Shown: positions 37,355 to 45,922 of the stretch, piece after piece | How positions within the stretch are numbered: the first letter of the stretch is position 1 | Layout of the letters: every line of letters starts with the position of its first letter | DNA from: Prevotella melaninogenica | GTDB lineage: Bacteria > Bacteroidota > Bacteroidia > Bacteroidales > Bacteroidaceae | DNA length: 64,000 nt | Direction: 5' to 3' | Assembly: GCF_003609775.1 (NCBI RefSeq) | Contig: NZ_AP018049.1 | Coordinates: forward strand, 868,001 to 932,000 | Position numbers and translations under genes: made by a program | The notes under the pieces: generated by a model | Told to the model about the DNA's origin: nothing | Databases searched by the model: none | Seen by the model: only the letters and a program-made list of their open reading frames with translations

Positions 37355-38536
37355 TTATGGTATATATACATATTCAACCATCGCTCGCTTAATATTTCTA
37401 ATCACAAGGATTGGCAATGATGCAAAAGCCACCAGTGCTACGACATTCACCCACGCATTTATCAATGGATAACCATTGAAGATACAGATTTGATAAATCA
37501 TATAATAATGGCGCAGTGGTATAATCTGTGCCAATGCTTCAATCATTCCGTCCATTGCAAAAAGTGGGAAGGTTGCACCACAGGCAGAGAAACCTACCAC
37601 AGCCCAAAGAGAACATATACTCATTGACATTCGTAGAGAAGGCATCAATCCAAAGACAAAAACACCGAAGCCCTGAGATGACAATACTGTAAGTATGGCA
37701 AGGAAGACTATCATACCCAGACCACCTGGGTGTGGAAAGTTCAGATAACCATAGACATACCATTCATAACTAAAGAATATGGTTAAGAAAATAAGTGTCT
37801 GTGGTAATAGCTTACCCATAAGGGCTACAAGAATATTATTTCCAGCCATAGACATCCACTCATTTGCTCTGCCAAACTTTAACTCTGTACCAATAGAGTA
37901 GGCTGTAATAAGAAACATGAATAGTACCAGAATACCTGGAATCATTATACTACTCAAATAAACATTATAGTTCATCCAAGGATTACCAACCATGTGCACG
38001 TCGAGTCCTATTGGCTGAATGATAGTTTTAATCTCATCTGGCGTCTTTCCAAGCATCTGCAACTTGGCTGCACCAACAGCTGCAGAACTTAATGTAGTCA
38101 CGGTTTTGAGATCTTTAAAAATCATTCCTCCTGCAACAAGTGTTACATTACTATAGTAGAAAGAGATTTCTGGTTGACGTTGAGAAACAAGTTTTGCCGT
38201 TGTTCCTTCTGGGATATAAAGAAAACCATATATCTCATTGCGTTGTATTGCCTTACGAGCTTCAGCTACATTGTTATAATGTCCTGCGACTCGAGTACTT
38301 TGAAAACCATCCAACTGACGAATCATTGCACGTGTAACGGAAGTATTATCATAATCGACAACACCACACGGAAGTTTCTCTGGCTGCCCAGTACTCATCA
38401 AAGAAGTAAAGAAGAAGATGATAATAATGGGAAAGACCACCATACAACAGATGTAGATGGGGTTATGTATCATCAATCCTACTTCACGAGCAGAGAGATT
38501 AACAATCCTTCTTATGTATAAGAGTAATTTCTTCAT
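37355..38536 (-). CDS. ABC-2-type permease, proximal
   Basis: A 393-residue relative of the downstream permease with the same layout: helix at ~20-43 (ICCMVVFPIIIIFFFTSLMS), external domain with LPCGVVDYDNTSVTRAMIRQLDGF (in pieces VVDYDNTSVTR), then six helices. Together the two would form the channel of a tripartite exporter with the HlyD and TolC proteins upstream. A 320-bp gap with a repeat and a hairpin separates it from the HlyD gene, so it may also be transcribed on its own. Confidence 0.88.
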   Translation of the reverse strand: MKKLLLYIRRIVNLSAREVGLMIHNPIYICCMVVFPIIIIFFFTSLMSTGQPEKLPCGVVDYDNTSVTRAMIRQLDGFQSTRVAGHYNNVAEARKAIQRNEIYGFLYIPEGTTAKLVSQRQPEISFYYSNVTLVAGGMIFKDLKTVTTLSSAAVGAAKLQMLGKTPDEIKTIIQPIGLDVHMVGNPWMNYNVYLSSIMIPGILVLFMFLITAYSIGTELKFGRANEWMSMAGNNILVALMGKLLPQTLIFLTIFFSYEWYVYGYLNFPHPGGLGMIVFLAILTVLSSQGFGVFVFGLMPSLRMSMSICSLWAVVGFSACGATFPLFAMDGMIEALAQIIPLRHYYMIYQICIFNGYPLINAWVNVVALVAFASLPILVIRNIKRAMVEYVYIP

Positions 38537-38680
38537 TATGATTAAAAAAGTCTCCTCAACTCCCTCTATAAGGGGATATTATGTGAGGAGAACTGCCTTT
38601 AAATGTCTTTGTCAGATGGTCTTTAAATAATGAAAGTTTACTATCTTATTAGTAAAGTAAGCCCCTCAGTCTTTAGTGTT

Positions 38681-38736
38681 AAGCCTTAGCACCATTGGTG
38701 TTAGCCATCAGCACTACATGTGTTTACCATTAGCAC
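38681..38736. repeat. AACACC/GGTGTT palindromic repeat, copy P4
   Basis: AGCACCATTGGTGTT, then CAGCACTACATGTGTT and TACCATTAGCAC. The order resembles copy P1. Confidence 0.55.
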
Positions 38737-38825
38737 ATCTATAGAAGATGCTAAGAGAGGGCTATTTTAGCCATTATTGGACAACTGATTGTTACTTAAA
38801 TAACCAATTTTATCCCGTTAGGTAG

Positions 38826-38854
38826 CTCCCCTCCTTTGGAGGGGTTGGGGGAGG
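38826..38854 (-). terminator. Hairpin after the HlyD-type gene
   Basis: CCCCTCC-TTT-GGAGGGG with C-rich flanks sits just past the HlyD stop codon. On the minus strand it reads CCTCCCCCAACCCCTCC, then GGAGGGG. There is no T-run, so it may be a repeat with a hairpin instead of a true terminator. Confidence 0.4.
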
Positions 38855-38856
38855 TC

Positions 38857-39843
38857 CTATTTCTTTAATATCAGAGACATACCAGGTTTCAAACCTTCAA
38901 CCTTCTTTGTTGGTTTTGCCTTTACTTGGAATGTCTTTAAATCATACTGTCCATTGGTCTTAGTGGCCTTCCATACTGCGTAAGAACCCTTATCTTTTAA
39001 GGAAGTTACACGCAGTTCGATGTTCTTATCAAGAGCAGGAGCATAAGCTTTCAATACTGTTCCAACCTTCATATCCTTGAGTTGATCCTCACGAACATTA
39101 AATGTTCCCCAAATATCATCAACCATTGAGATACTCATAATAGGACTGCCTAAACCAACAAGTTCGCCCACCTTTGGATAGATTGTTTCAACCTCTCCGT
39201 CTGCTGTTGCTCGCTGTACGGTCTCTTTCAATACTGAACGAACGACTTCAACGGCAGAACGAGCTGCCTGAGCCTGCTTTCTTGCAGCCTCTTTTGTCTC
39301 ACGTTGTGCACCATTCTTAGCAAGTTCCCACTGTGATTTAGCTACTTGTACTCCAGCCTTTGTCGCCTCGTATGCAGCCATTGCCTCGTCACGTTTCTGT
39401 GCACTCAGAACACCTTCATCATAGAGTCGCTGCATACGGCCATAGGTCTTTTCGGCGATACTATTTGCAGCAATAGCCTGCTGATAAATTTGATAAGCAC
39501 TTTCAACTGTTTCGCGACGTGTAGGACCTTCTGCCAAAGCACTCAAAGCATCAGTAGCACCAGCGGCAGCTTCAGCTACTTTCTCTTGTGTACTTGCTTC
39601 AGGAATAGCCAATGTTGCAAGAACATCTCCCTTATGAACAAAGTCACCCTCCTTCACCTTAATATCTGTGATACGACCAGGGAACTTGCAAGCTACACGA
39701 TATTCGCTTACTTCCACTTCTCCTTGTATGGTCTCTTCTGTGCGATCAATGGTGAAATAACCAATAACGGCTACAATAACTACAACCGAAACAAAGCCCA
39801 ACACGGCTAATAGAATGTTGTTATGTTGTGATTTTGCTGACAT
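38857..39843 (-). CDS. HlyD/EmrA-type membrane fusion protein
   Basis: The periplasmic adaptor of a tripartite exporter. One N-terminal helix (~11-31) is followed by the lipoyl half-motif GRITDIKVKEGDFVHKGDVLA (in pieces RITDIKVKEGDFV), a coiled-coil hairpin (~75-210, rich in A, E, K, Q), the second lipoyl half (GEVETIYPKVGELVGLG) and a beta-barrel ending in LKPGMSLILKK. A length of 328 residues fits. It lies 120 bp behind the TolC-like gene. Confidence 0.92.
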   Translation of the reverse strand: MSAKSQHNNILLAVLGFVSVVVIVAVIGYFTIDRTEETIQGEVEVSEYRVACKFPGRITDIKVKEGDFVHKGDVLATLAIPEASTQEKVAEAAAGATDALSALAEGPTRRETVESAYQIYQQAIAANSIAEKTYGRMQRLYDEGVLSAQKRDEAMAAYEATKAGVQVAKSQWELAKNGAQRETKEAARKQAQAARSAVEVVRSVLKETVQRATADGEVETIYPKVGELVGLGSPIMSISMVDDIWGTFNVREDQLKDMKVGTVLKAYAPALDKNIELRVTSLKDKGSYAVWKATKTNGQYDLKTFQVKAKPTKKVEGLKPGMSLILKK

Positions 39844-39963
39844 ACTTTTGAGATTTGATTTTTATATGTTAAGTATTTTATTCTTGTAAAATGAGTCTTT
39901 AAGAAATGAATTAATGACTTACTAATGCTTCATGAAGTTCAAGTCTCAAAGTTCAAACTTTAG

Positions 39964-41469
39964 TTATAGACCGCCAAGAGCCTTTTGTAATCCTGTCTGT
40001 GCTAACTTAACGCTAATTTCAGCATCAATGATTGCCGTGCGTGAAGTCTGCCAAGCAGTCTGAGCAGCCATGACTTCTGTAACCGTCATAACGCCCTCCT
40101 TAAAGCCTACATTTGCACAGCGTAGATTCTCTTCTGCTGCAGCCATATTCTTATGAGATGTAGCAAGTTGCTTGTTAGCATCCTTAAGACGGAGTCTATT
40201 TTGCTCTATCTCTAAGTCAATTTTCTTACGTACATCATCCATTTCCAGCTGTGCGATACTTGTAGCTGTCTTGCTTGCACGTACCTTATATTTGTTTTCT
40301 CCCCAAGTCCATACTGGTACTTGAACTGTTATTCCTATGTTCCATAAATCTGTAAAACGCTTCTGAAAACCATTAAAGAGATTCGGATTAGACACGGAAT
40401 AACCAGCTGTAAGAAGTACATGAGGCATATTAAGAGAACGAATAAGTTTGGTGTTCTGTATGCTCAAATCAACTGCATTCTGCAAGAGACGTAACTCTGG
40501 ACGAGCTTCGTTAAGCCCAGTAGTATCTGAAGAAGAGACAGTGTAGTTATCAAATTGTGGAGAAGGAGTAGGAGGGAGGTCAACATCACCTTCATCCGAG
40601 AGCAAGATATCACCATTTAACTCAAGACCACAAAGCTCACACAATGCCATCTTTGCCAATGATACACCACTTTGAATACGAGAGATCTGCATATCAGCAG
40701 TATTAACAGCTACCTCAACCTTCAATCCATCAGCTCGAGTAGCAACACCCTCACGTATCATCTTCTTAACATCTTCATTGAGCTTTTGTGCTAAATCACG
40801 ATAGCAAGTTGCCAATGCCTCTTTCTTCTTTAAGGAGATTGCCAACCAATAGGCATTATCAACTCCATAAAGTACCAACTGTCGCTTGAGGCTGATATTG
40901 TTCTGCGCAACCTGCTCACCAATAGCTGCCATATCGTTAGCTGCTTTGATAGCACCGCCCATATAAATAGGTTGGTTTACAACAATACCACCCGCATAGA
41001 CATTCTTCGTGTTTGAACGGAATGCCTCATTGATTCTTTGCCCGATATTATTTCCTGCCTGAGTGAGCGGTGTAGCAACATTGCTAAAGAGCTGACCAAG
41101 CTGCTGAGCCATCTGTGGACTGAGAATACCTTGTTGTGCTAACGAAGTGAGATTCTGACCGATCTGCCCCCCTAACTGCCCAAAAGTATTTGTTCCGAGA
41201 TTACTAAAAGTATTCTTCTGGTCGTCACTGAGGAGTGATATCTCACGTGAAAAGTGCTGATAACCAGCGAGCGCATCGACACGTGGCAAATATTTTGTCT
41301 TAGCTGCCTTACGTGTGTTTTCTGCTACTTCTACTGTCATACGTGAAACCTGTAACTGGCGATTATTCTGTAAAGCAAGCTCTCGACATTTCTGCAGAGA
41401 GTACACCTCCTGCGCATGAATGCCCAAGATAGCACCCAATAGAACTACTATGGCGAATAATTTTTTCAT
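39964..41469 (-). CDS. TolC-family outer-membrane efflux protein
   Basis: The outer-membrane channel of the exporter. A signal peptide ends at IHAQ (~20). Two OEP repeats of long helices follow (YSLQKCRELALQNNRQLQVSR; LDLSIQNTKLIRSLNMPHVLLTAGYS, in pieces). Between residues ~70 and 140 there is a G/Q/N-rich insert with short amphipathic repeats (LSPQMAQQLGQLF), seen in several Bacteroidetes TolC proteins. It is the first gene of the cluster, with a well-formed promoter. Confidence 0.93.
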   Translation of the reverse strand: MKKLFAIVVLLGAILGIHAQEVYSLQKCRELALQNNRQLQVSRMTVEVAENTRKAAKTKYLPRVDALAGYQHFSREISLLSDDQKNTFSNLGTNTFGQLGGQIGQNLTSLAQQGILSPQMAQQLGQLFSNVATPLTQAGNNIGQRINEAFRSNTKNVYAGGIVVNQPIYMGGAIKAANDMAAIGEQVAQNNISLKRQLVLYGVDNAYWLAISLKKKEALATCYRDLAQKLNEDVKKMIREGVATRADGLKVEVAVNTADMQISRIQSGVSLAKMALCELCGLELNGDILLSDEGDVDLPPTPSPQFDNYTVSSSDTTGLNEARPELRLLQNAVDLSIQNTKLIRSLNMPHVLLTAGYSVSNPNLFNGFQKRFTDLWNIGITVQVPVWTWGENKYKVRASKTATSIAQLEMDDVRKKIDLEIEQNRLRLKDANKQLATSHKNMAAAEENLRCANVGFKEGVMTVTEVMAAQTAWQTSRTAIIDAEISVKLAQTGLQKALGGL

Positions 41470-41498
41470 TATCTAAATGTCTCTAAAAATATCTTTTG

Positions 41499-41528
41499 CA
41501 AAAATAGTCTTTTTTAATTGATTAACAA
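41499..41528 (-). promoter_or_regulatory. Promoter of the TolC-HlyD export cluster
   Basis: On the minus strand TTG (41528-41526), a 19-base spacer and TATTTTTG (41506-41499), 30 bases before the ATG. Confidence 0.7.
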
Positions 41529-41663
41529 GGAAAAGGGAAGAGATTATCATTAAAATACAAAAATATGCCTATTTTTAGGGAAATATAGAACAACTTTGGA
41601 AATAAATGTTTAACTTTGCAGAAGTGGTTTGTATAAAATACAAGTACGAAAACATTTCATACA

Positions 41664-41879
41664 GTGAACAAAAACAATTTCTTTTATCGTGCATTTGACC
41701 TCTATTATGATGGTTTTCGGCACATGACATTAGGTAAAACGCTCTGGACAGTAATAATAGTTAAGTTGGCTATTATGTTCCTTGTGTTAAAGATATTCTT
41801 CTTTCCAAACTTTTTAAAAGAGAATGCGGAAAAAGGAAAAGAAGGTGATTTCATTGAGCAACAGCTGATGAAAAGATAA
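41664..41879 (+). CDS. DUF4492 small membrane protein
   Basis: 71 residues with one membrane helix (~27-47, LWTVIIVKLAIMFLVLKIFFF) after the conserved FYRAFDLYYDGFRHMTLGK. DUF4492 proteins are regularly found just upstream of cydAB in Bacteroidetes, as here (80 bp before cydA), which suggests an accessory subunit or assembly factor of the bd oxidase. It starts at GTG; a TAACTTTG element at 41611-41618 is the likely promoter for the three genes. Confidence 0.85.
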   Translation: MNKNNFFYRAFDLYYDGFRHMTLGKTLWTVIIVKLAIMFLVLKIFFFPNFLKENAEKGKEGDFIEQQLMKR

Positions 41880-41958
41880 TTTCTTTCAACTATTTTCACT
41901 ACTTTGTTACCAATAGCAAATATTCAATTCTTAACATTTTAATAAATAACAACAAACA

Positions 41959-43494
41959 ATGGAAAACCTACTTTTAGCCATTGATCCAGGAACTGTTGAC
42001 TGGTCACGTGCACAGTTTGCACTGACAGCCATCTATCACTGGCTTTTCGTTCCCTTGACACTGGGCTTAGCTGTCGTAATGGGAATCATGGAGACTTGTT
42101 ATTATCGCACCCGAAAGGAGTTCTGGCGTACTGCAACTCGATTCTGGCAGCGATTGTTTGGTATTAACTTTGCCATGGGTGTTGCCACTGGTATCATCCT
42201 TGAGTTCGAGTTCGGAACAAACTGGAGCAACTATTCTTGGTTCGTTGGTGACATCTTTGGAGCACCACTTGCCATTGAAGGTATCTTGGCTTTCTTTATG
42301 GAGTCAACATTTGTTGCAGTGATGTTCTTCGGTTGGAACAAGGTCTCAGCAGGCTTCCATCTCGCGTCAACATGGCTCACTGGTTTGGGAGCAACGCTCT
42401 CAGCATGGTGGATTCTCGTGGCTAATGCGTGGATGCAGTATCCTATTGGTTGCACCTTCAACCCAGATACGATGCGTAATGAGATGACCTCATTCCTCGA
42501 CGTTGCACTGAGTCCATTTGCAATTGACAAGTTCACACACACCATTACTTCTTCTTGGATATTGGGTGCAGCATTCACCGTTGGTGTAAGTTGCTGGTAT
42601 CTGCTTCGTAAGCGTCACATTGAACTTGCAAAGGAAAGTATCAAAGTGGGTGCTGCAGTTGGTCTTGTAGCTTCTCTTTTAGCAGGCTCTACAGGTCACA
42701 ACTCTGCTTACATGGTAGCACAGGCACAGCCAATGAAGCTTGCTGCAATGGAAGCTCTCTATGAGGGCGGTACAGACCAGAGCCTGACTGCAATTGCTTG
42801 GGTAAACCCATTTGAGCAGCCTGATTACATGAATCAGTCTGAACCTCCTATGCGAATAGCTGTACCTAACATGCTTTCTATTCTCGCTACAAAGGATGCT
42901 CATGGTTATGTTCCAGGTGTAAAGGAAATTATTAATGGTTATCAGAAGCCAGATGGCACAGTAGAACCTTCATTGAAGGAGAAGCAGGAACGTGGTCGTA
43001 ATGCCATCCAAGCACTTAAAGACTATCGTGCAGGAAAGGACAAAGAGTCTAATCTCAAAGTTCTTGAAAAGGATATGAAGTACTTCGGCTATGGATATAT
43101 TAAAGATGCAGAGCAGATTGTACCATTCATTCCTGTTAACTTCTGGTCATTCCGCATTATGGTTGGCCTTGGCTGTTTCTTCATTCTTATCTTTGCAGTG
43201 ATGTTGTTCGTTGTTTACAAGAAGGACATTACTCGTCCACGCTGGTTGCAGAGAGTAGGTATTGCACTCATCCCATTAGCTTTTATTGCAAGTGAGTGTG
43301 GATGGCTTGTTGCCGAATTTGGCCGCCAGCCATGGACAATCCAGGATATGCTTCCAACATGGGCAGCAGTGAGCGACCTCTCAAGTGGTGGTATCGCATT
43401 CACCTTCTTCCTCTTCCTTGTTCTCTTTACTGCAATGTTGACAGCTGAAGTTAGTATTATGTGTAAGCAAATTAAGAAAGGACCAGAACTATGA
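41959..43494 (+). CDS. cydA: Cytochrome bd oxidase subunit I
   Basis: The quinol-oxidising subunit that reduces oxygen to water at low oxygen tension. Nine helices are predicted. RAQFALTAIYHWLFVPLTLGL carries the N-terminal haem histidine (in pieces AIYHWLFVPLTLG), with FGTNWSNYSWFVGDIFGAPLA and the signature GRQPWTIQDMLPT later. The quinol loop between helices 6 and 7 is moderate in length (511 residues in all) and holds a charged insert (KEKQERGRN). Its stop overlaps cydB by 4 bp. It gives an anaerobe tolerance to oxygen. Confidence 0.97.
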   Translation: MENLLLAIDPGTVDWSRAQFALTAIYHWLFVPLTLGLAVVMGIMETCYYRTRKEFWRTATRFWQRLFGINFAMGVATGIILEFEFGTNWSNYSWFVGDIFGAPLAIEGILAFFMESTFVAVMFFGWNKVSAGFHLASTWLTGLGATLSAWWILVANAWMQYPIGCTFNPDTMRNEMTSFLDVALSPFAIDKFTHTITSSWILGAAFTVGVSCWYLLRKRHIELAKESIKVGAAVGLVASLLAGSTGHNSAYMVAQAQPMKLAAMEALYEGGTDQSLTAIAWVNPFEQPDYMNQSEPPMRIAVPNMLSILATKDAHGYVPGVKEIINGYQKPDGTVEPSLKEKQERGRNAIQALKDYRAGKDKESNLKVLEKDMKYFGYGYIKDAEQIVPFIPVNFWSFRIMVGLGCFFILIFAVMLFVVYKKDITRPRWLQRVGIALIPLAFIASECGWLVAEFGRQPWTIQDMLPTWAAVSDLSSGGIAFTFFLFLVLFTAMLTAEVSIMCKQIKKGPEL

Positions 43495-44633
43495 CATACG
43501 ATTTTCTGCAACATTACTGGTGGTTCATCATCTCACTTTTAGGTGCGCTACTTGTCTTCCTGCTGTTCGTGCAGGGTGCAAACTCAATGATTTTCCAATT
43601 GGGTAAGACAGAAGAAGAGCGCCGTATGCTCATTAATTCAACAGGTCGTAAGTGGGAGTTCACCTTTACAACACTTGTAACATTCGGTGGAGCATTCTTT
43701 GCTTCTTTCCCATTGTTCTATAGTACCAGTTTTGGTGGTGCTTATTGGGTGTGGGTATTAATTCTCTTCACATTTATCATTCAGGCTATTAGTTATGAAT
43801 TCCAGAATAAGGCAGGTAACCTCTTTGGTGTTCGTACCTTCCAGACTGGATTGATTATTAATGGTATTCTTGGTCCATTGCTCTTAGGTGGAGCTGTTGC
43901 AACCTTCTTTACAGGTTCTAACTTCATCGTAGAGAAAGGTAACATTACTGACTTCATGCAGCCTGTTATCTCTCATTGGGCAAATGGTTCACGTGGACTC
44001 GACGTACTGCTTAATCCTTGGGTAGTTATCTTTGGTATTTCAGTAGTATTCCTTGCACGTATTCTCGGAACACTCTATATTAATAATAATGTGAACGATG
44101 ATATTATCCGTGGACGTGTTCGCAAGCAGTTACTCGTAAATACTGTTCTTTTCTTACTGTTCTTCTTGCCTTTCCTTATTGTAACATTGGTAGGCGAGGG
44201 CTATGCAGTAAATGAAGCTGGCATTATCGTTATGGAGCCTATGAAGTATTTGAACAACTTATTAGCAATGTGGCCATTGGCTATCATTCTGCTTGTAGGT
44301 GTTGTTCTCTTGCTTTTCGGAATCGTTAAAACCGTCCTTAAGCCAGAGTATGTACGTGGTATTTGGCCTGCAGGTATTGGAGTTGTATTGGTTGTTTTGG
44401 TCCTCTTCCTCATTGCAGGATGGAACAACACAGCTTACTATCCATCAACAGCCGATCTACAGAGTTCATTGACACTTCAGAACAGTTCTTCAAGTGAGTT
44501 CACATTGAAGGCTATGTTCTATGTTAGCTTCCTTGTTCCATTCGTTTTGGCATACATTGTTTATGCTTGGCGTGCAATCGACAAGAAGGCTATTGATCGT
44601 AAGGAAATTGCAGAGGACGACCACGCTTACTAA
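43491..44633 (+). CDS. cydB: Cytochrome bd oxidase subunit II
   Basis: The partner subunit of CydA, 380 residues with eight or nine membrane helices. The start is YDFLQHYWWFIISLLGALLVFLLFVQGANSM (in pieces LQHYWWFIISLLGA, LFVQGANSM), as in Bacteroidetes CydB. There is an internal GLDVLLNPWVVIFGISVVFLAR block (LLNPWVVIFGIS). It overlaps cydA through ATGA and ends in a strong terminator. CydX is not visible; DUF4492 may take that place, which is an inference. Confidence 0.96.
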   Translation: MTYDFLQHYWWFIISLLGALLVFLLFVQGANSMIFQLGKTEEERRMLINSTGRKWEFTFTTLVTFGGAFFASFPLFYSTSFGGAYWVWVLILFTFIIQAISYEFQNKAGNLFGVRTFQTGLIINGILGPLLLGGAVATFFTGSNFIVEKGNITDFMQPVISHWANGSRGLDVLLNPWVVIFGISVVFLARILGTLYINNNVNDDIIRGRVRKQLLVNTVLFLLFFLPFLIVTLVGEGYAVNEAGIIVMEPMKYLNNLLAMWPLAIILLVGVVLLLFGIVKTVLKPEYVRGIWPAGIGVVLVVLVLFLIAGWNNTAYYPSTADLQSSLTLQNSSSSEFTLKAMFYVSFLVPFVLAYIVYAWRAIDKKAIDRKEIAEDDHAY

Positions 44634-44670
44634 GTTTTAGTCCTCCGGTTCTATACAGATAAAAGTCTAT

Positions 44671-44713
44671 GGGGTGAGAGAAGTTTCTATTTATGAACTT
44701 TTCTCACCCCTTC
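44671..44713 (+). terminator. Terminator of cydAB
   Basis: GGGGTGAGAGAAGTT pairs with AACTTTTCTCACCCC (one mismatch), followed by TTCTTCTT. Confidence 0.8.
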
Positions 44714-44924
44714 TTCTTATAGAAAGAAATACTAAACTTGTTTTAACTCAGCTTGTTTATTAGACAATAACACTCACTTTTTTTATAAAAACAGTTATTT
44801 ATTACGATTGAAAGATGTTTACAAAAATCTCTGTAAAAAGCACTTTTGAATTCAAGAAATGACCATCAAAGACCATAGTTGCAACTATCAGTTAGTCAAC
44901 AGATTACAAAGTTCAAAAACAAAA

Positions 44925-45030
44925 GGTGCTTATTTAGCTTCTAACTAACGCCCTTTAAGGGTTCAATTAAGCCTTAGTTAGAAGTCAATTAAGCCTTAAT
45001 TGAACCCTTATTGGGCGTCTTTTATTTTGC
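44925..45030 (+). repeat. GGCGTTAG/AAGGTGCTT dispersed repeat, copy C4, rearranged
   Basis: Contains AAAAGGTGCTT, AACGCCCTTT, AATTAAGCCTTA and GGGCGTCTTTT. A perfect 15-bp inverted repeat, AAGGGTTCAATTAAG (44957-44971) with CTTAATTGAACCCTT (44995-45009), lies in its centre. The rest of the 520-bp gap holds the cyd terminator and AT-rich DNA. Confidence 0.6.
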
Positions 45031-45153
45031 ATGTTTAGAATTATCTTTACAAAATAGCGGCTTTGTGTTGTATCAATCAAAATGAAATTCAAAAAATAAA
45101 GTTCAAATTTCGATTTAGCCAATATCTTTTATATCTTTGCAGAAAATTGCTAC

Positions 45154-45609
45154 ATGAAATTGAAGATAAAGATATTAGTTTTATTTATAGCTTTATTTTT
45201 CTTTGGAGGTTGTTCTTCCGAAGTCAGCTATAGTAGTCAAATAATAAACTATGATTTTCATCAGTTAGATGGTGTCTTAATCTATAATAGAGATATTGAC
45301 GTGACTATTTTTGAGCTTTTTAGGGTAAAGGCGAGTGGTCTTGTGTTTGTAGATAATCATCTAAGAATAACTAAAAAGCCAAAAAACTATCCCTTACAGG
45401 ATAACAAGATTATTAAGTTACTCAAGGCTTACAAGAAATTAAATTTATCGTATTGCCGCATAGATTATGGTAAAATAATAAGAGTAATGTCTAATGGCAT
45501 TGACTATATTAAAATAAATAAAGACTATAATGACAAATTATACCTTTTCGATTCGTATAAGCAAGAATATGAATATATTGGCAATGATTGGTATGTAAAG
45601 AGGATGTAA
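45154..45609 (+). CDS. Hypothetical lipoprotein, 151 aa
   Basis: A signal peptide with lipobox FFGGC (Cys20) anchors the protein to a membrane. The mature part is rich in Lys, Asp, Tyr and Ile, with no known domain. TATCTTTG at 45132-45139 is a good -7 element 14 bases before the ATG, which supports the start. It is followed 20 bp later by a small membrane protein on the same strand, and the two are probably one unit. No function is recognised. Confidence 0.7.
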   Translation: MKLKIKILVLFIALFFFGGCSSEVSYSSQIINYDFHQLDGVLIYNRDIDVTIFELFRVKASGLVFVDNHLRITKKPKNYPLQDNKIIKLLKAYKKLNLSYCRIDYGKIIRVMSNGIDYIKINKDYNDKLYLFDSYKQEYEYIGNDWYVKRM

Positions 45610-45629
45610 ATAATATAGATAAAAGAAAA

Positions 45630-45875
45630 ATGAAACAGAGATTATTAATTTATACGGTATGGATTACCATTTTCCTATGCATATCGATTTTGATTCTTTT
45701 CATAACTGGCATAACACAAGGCTATTTTCCATATCTAAATTTGCTGATATACGTACCAATGATTATACTTTCATCTGCCTCCTTTGCAGTCATCTTTGAA
45801 GACAAATGGTGGGTAAGTCTAATTGAAGGTATGGTCATAAGTCTGCCAGCTCTTTACCTATTCTGTTTTATTTAA
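45630..45875 (+). CDS. Small integral membrane protein, 81 aa
   Basis: Two or three hydrophobic helices (IYTVWITIFLCISILILFITG, in pieces WITIFLCISILIL; LNLLIYVPMIILSSASFAVI; MVISLPALYLFCFI). No family is recognised. The frame stays open upstream to 45588, overlapping the lipoprotein gene, but ATG 45630 follows an A-rich AAAAGAAAAA stretch and gives a normal first helix, so it is preferred. Probably co-expressed with the lipoprotein. Confidence 0.6.
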   Translation: MKQRLLIYTVWITIFLCISILILFITGITQGYFPYLNLLIYVPMIILSSASFAVIFEDKWWVSLIEGMVISLPALYLFCFI

Positions 45876-45889
45876 ATACCTTTAATTGT

Positions 45890-45922
45890 AGAAAAGTAAA
45901 AGAATATTCTTTCTACTTTTCT
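45890..45922. terminator. Bidirectional terminator, overlapping the end of topB
   Basis: AGAAAAGTAAAAGAAT pairs with ATTCTTTCTACTTTTCT nearly along its full length. It covers the last codons of topB and separates the convergent genes. Confidence 0.6.
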
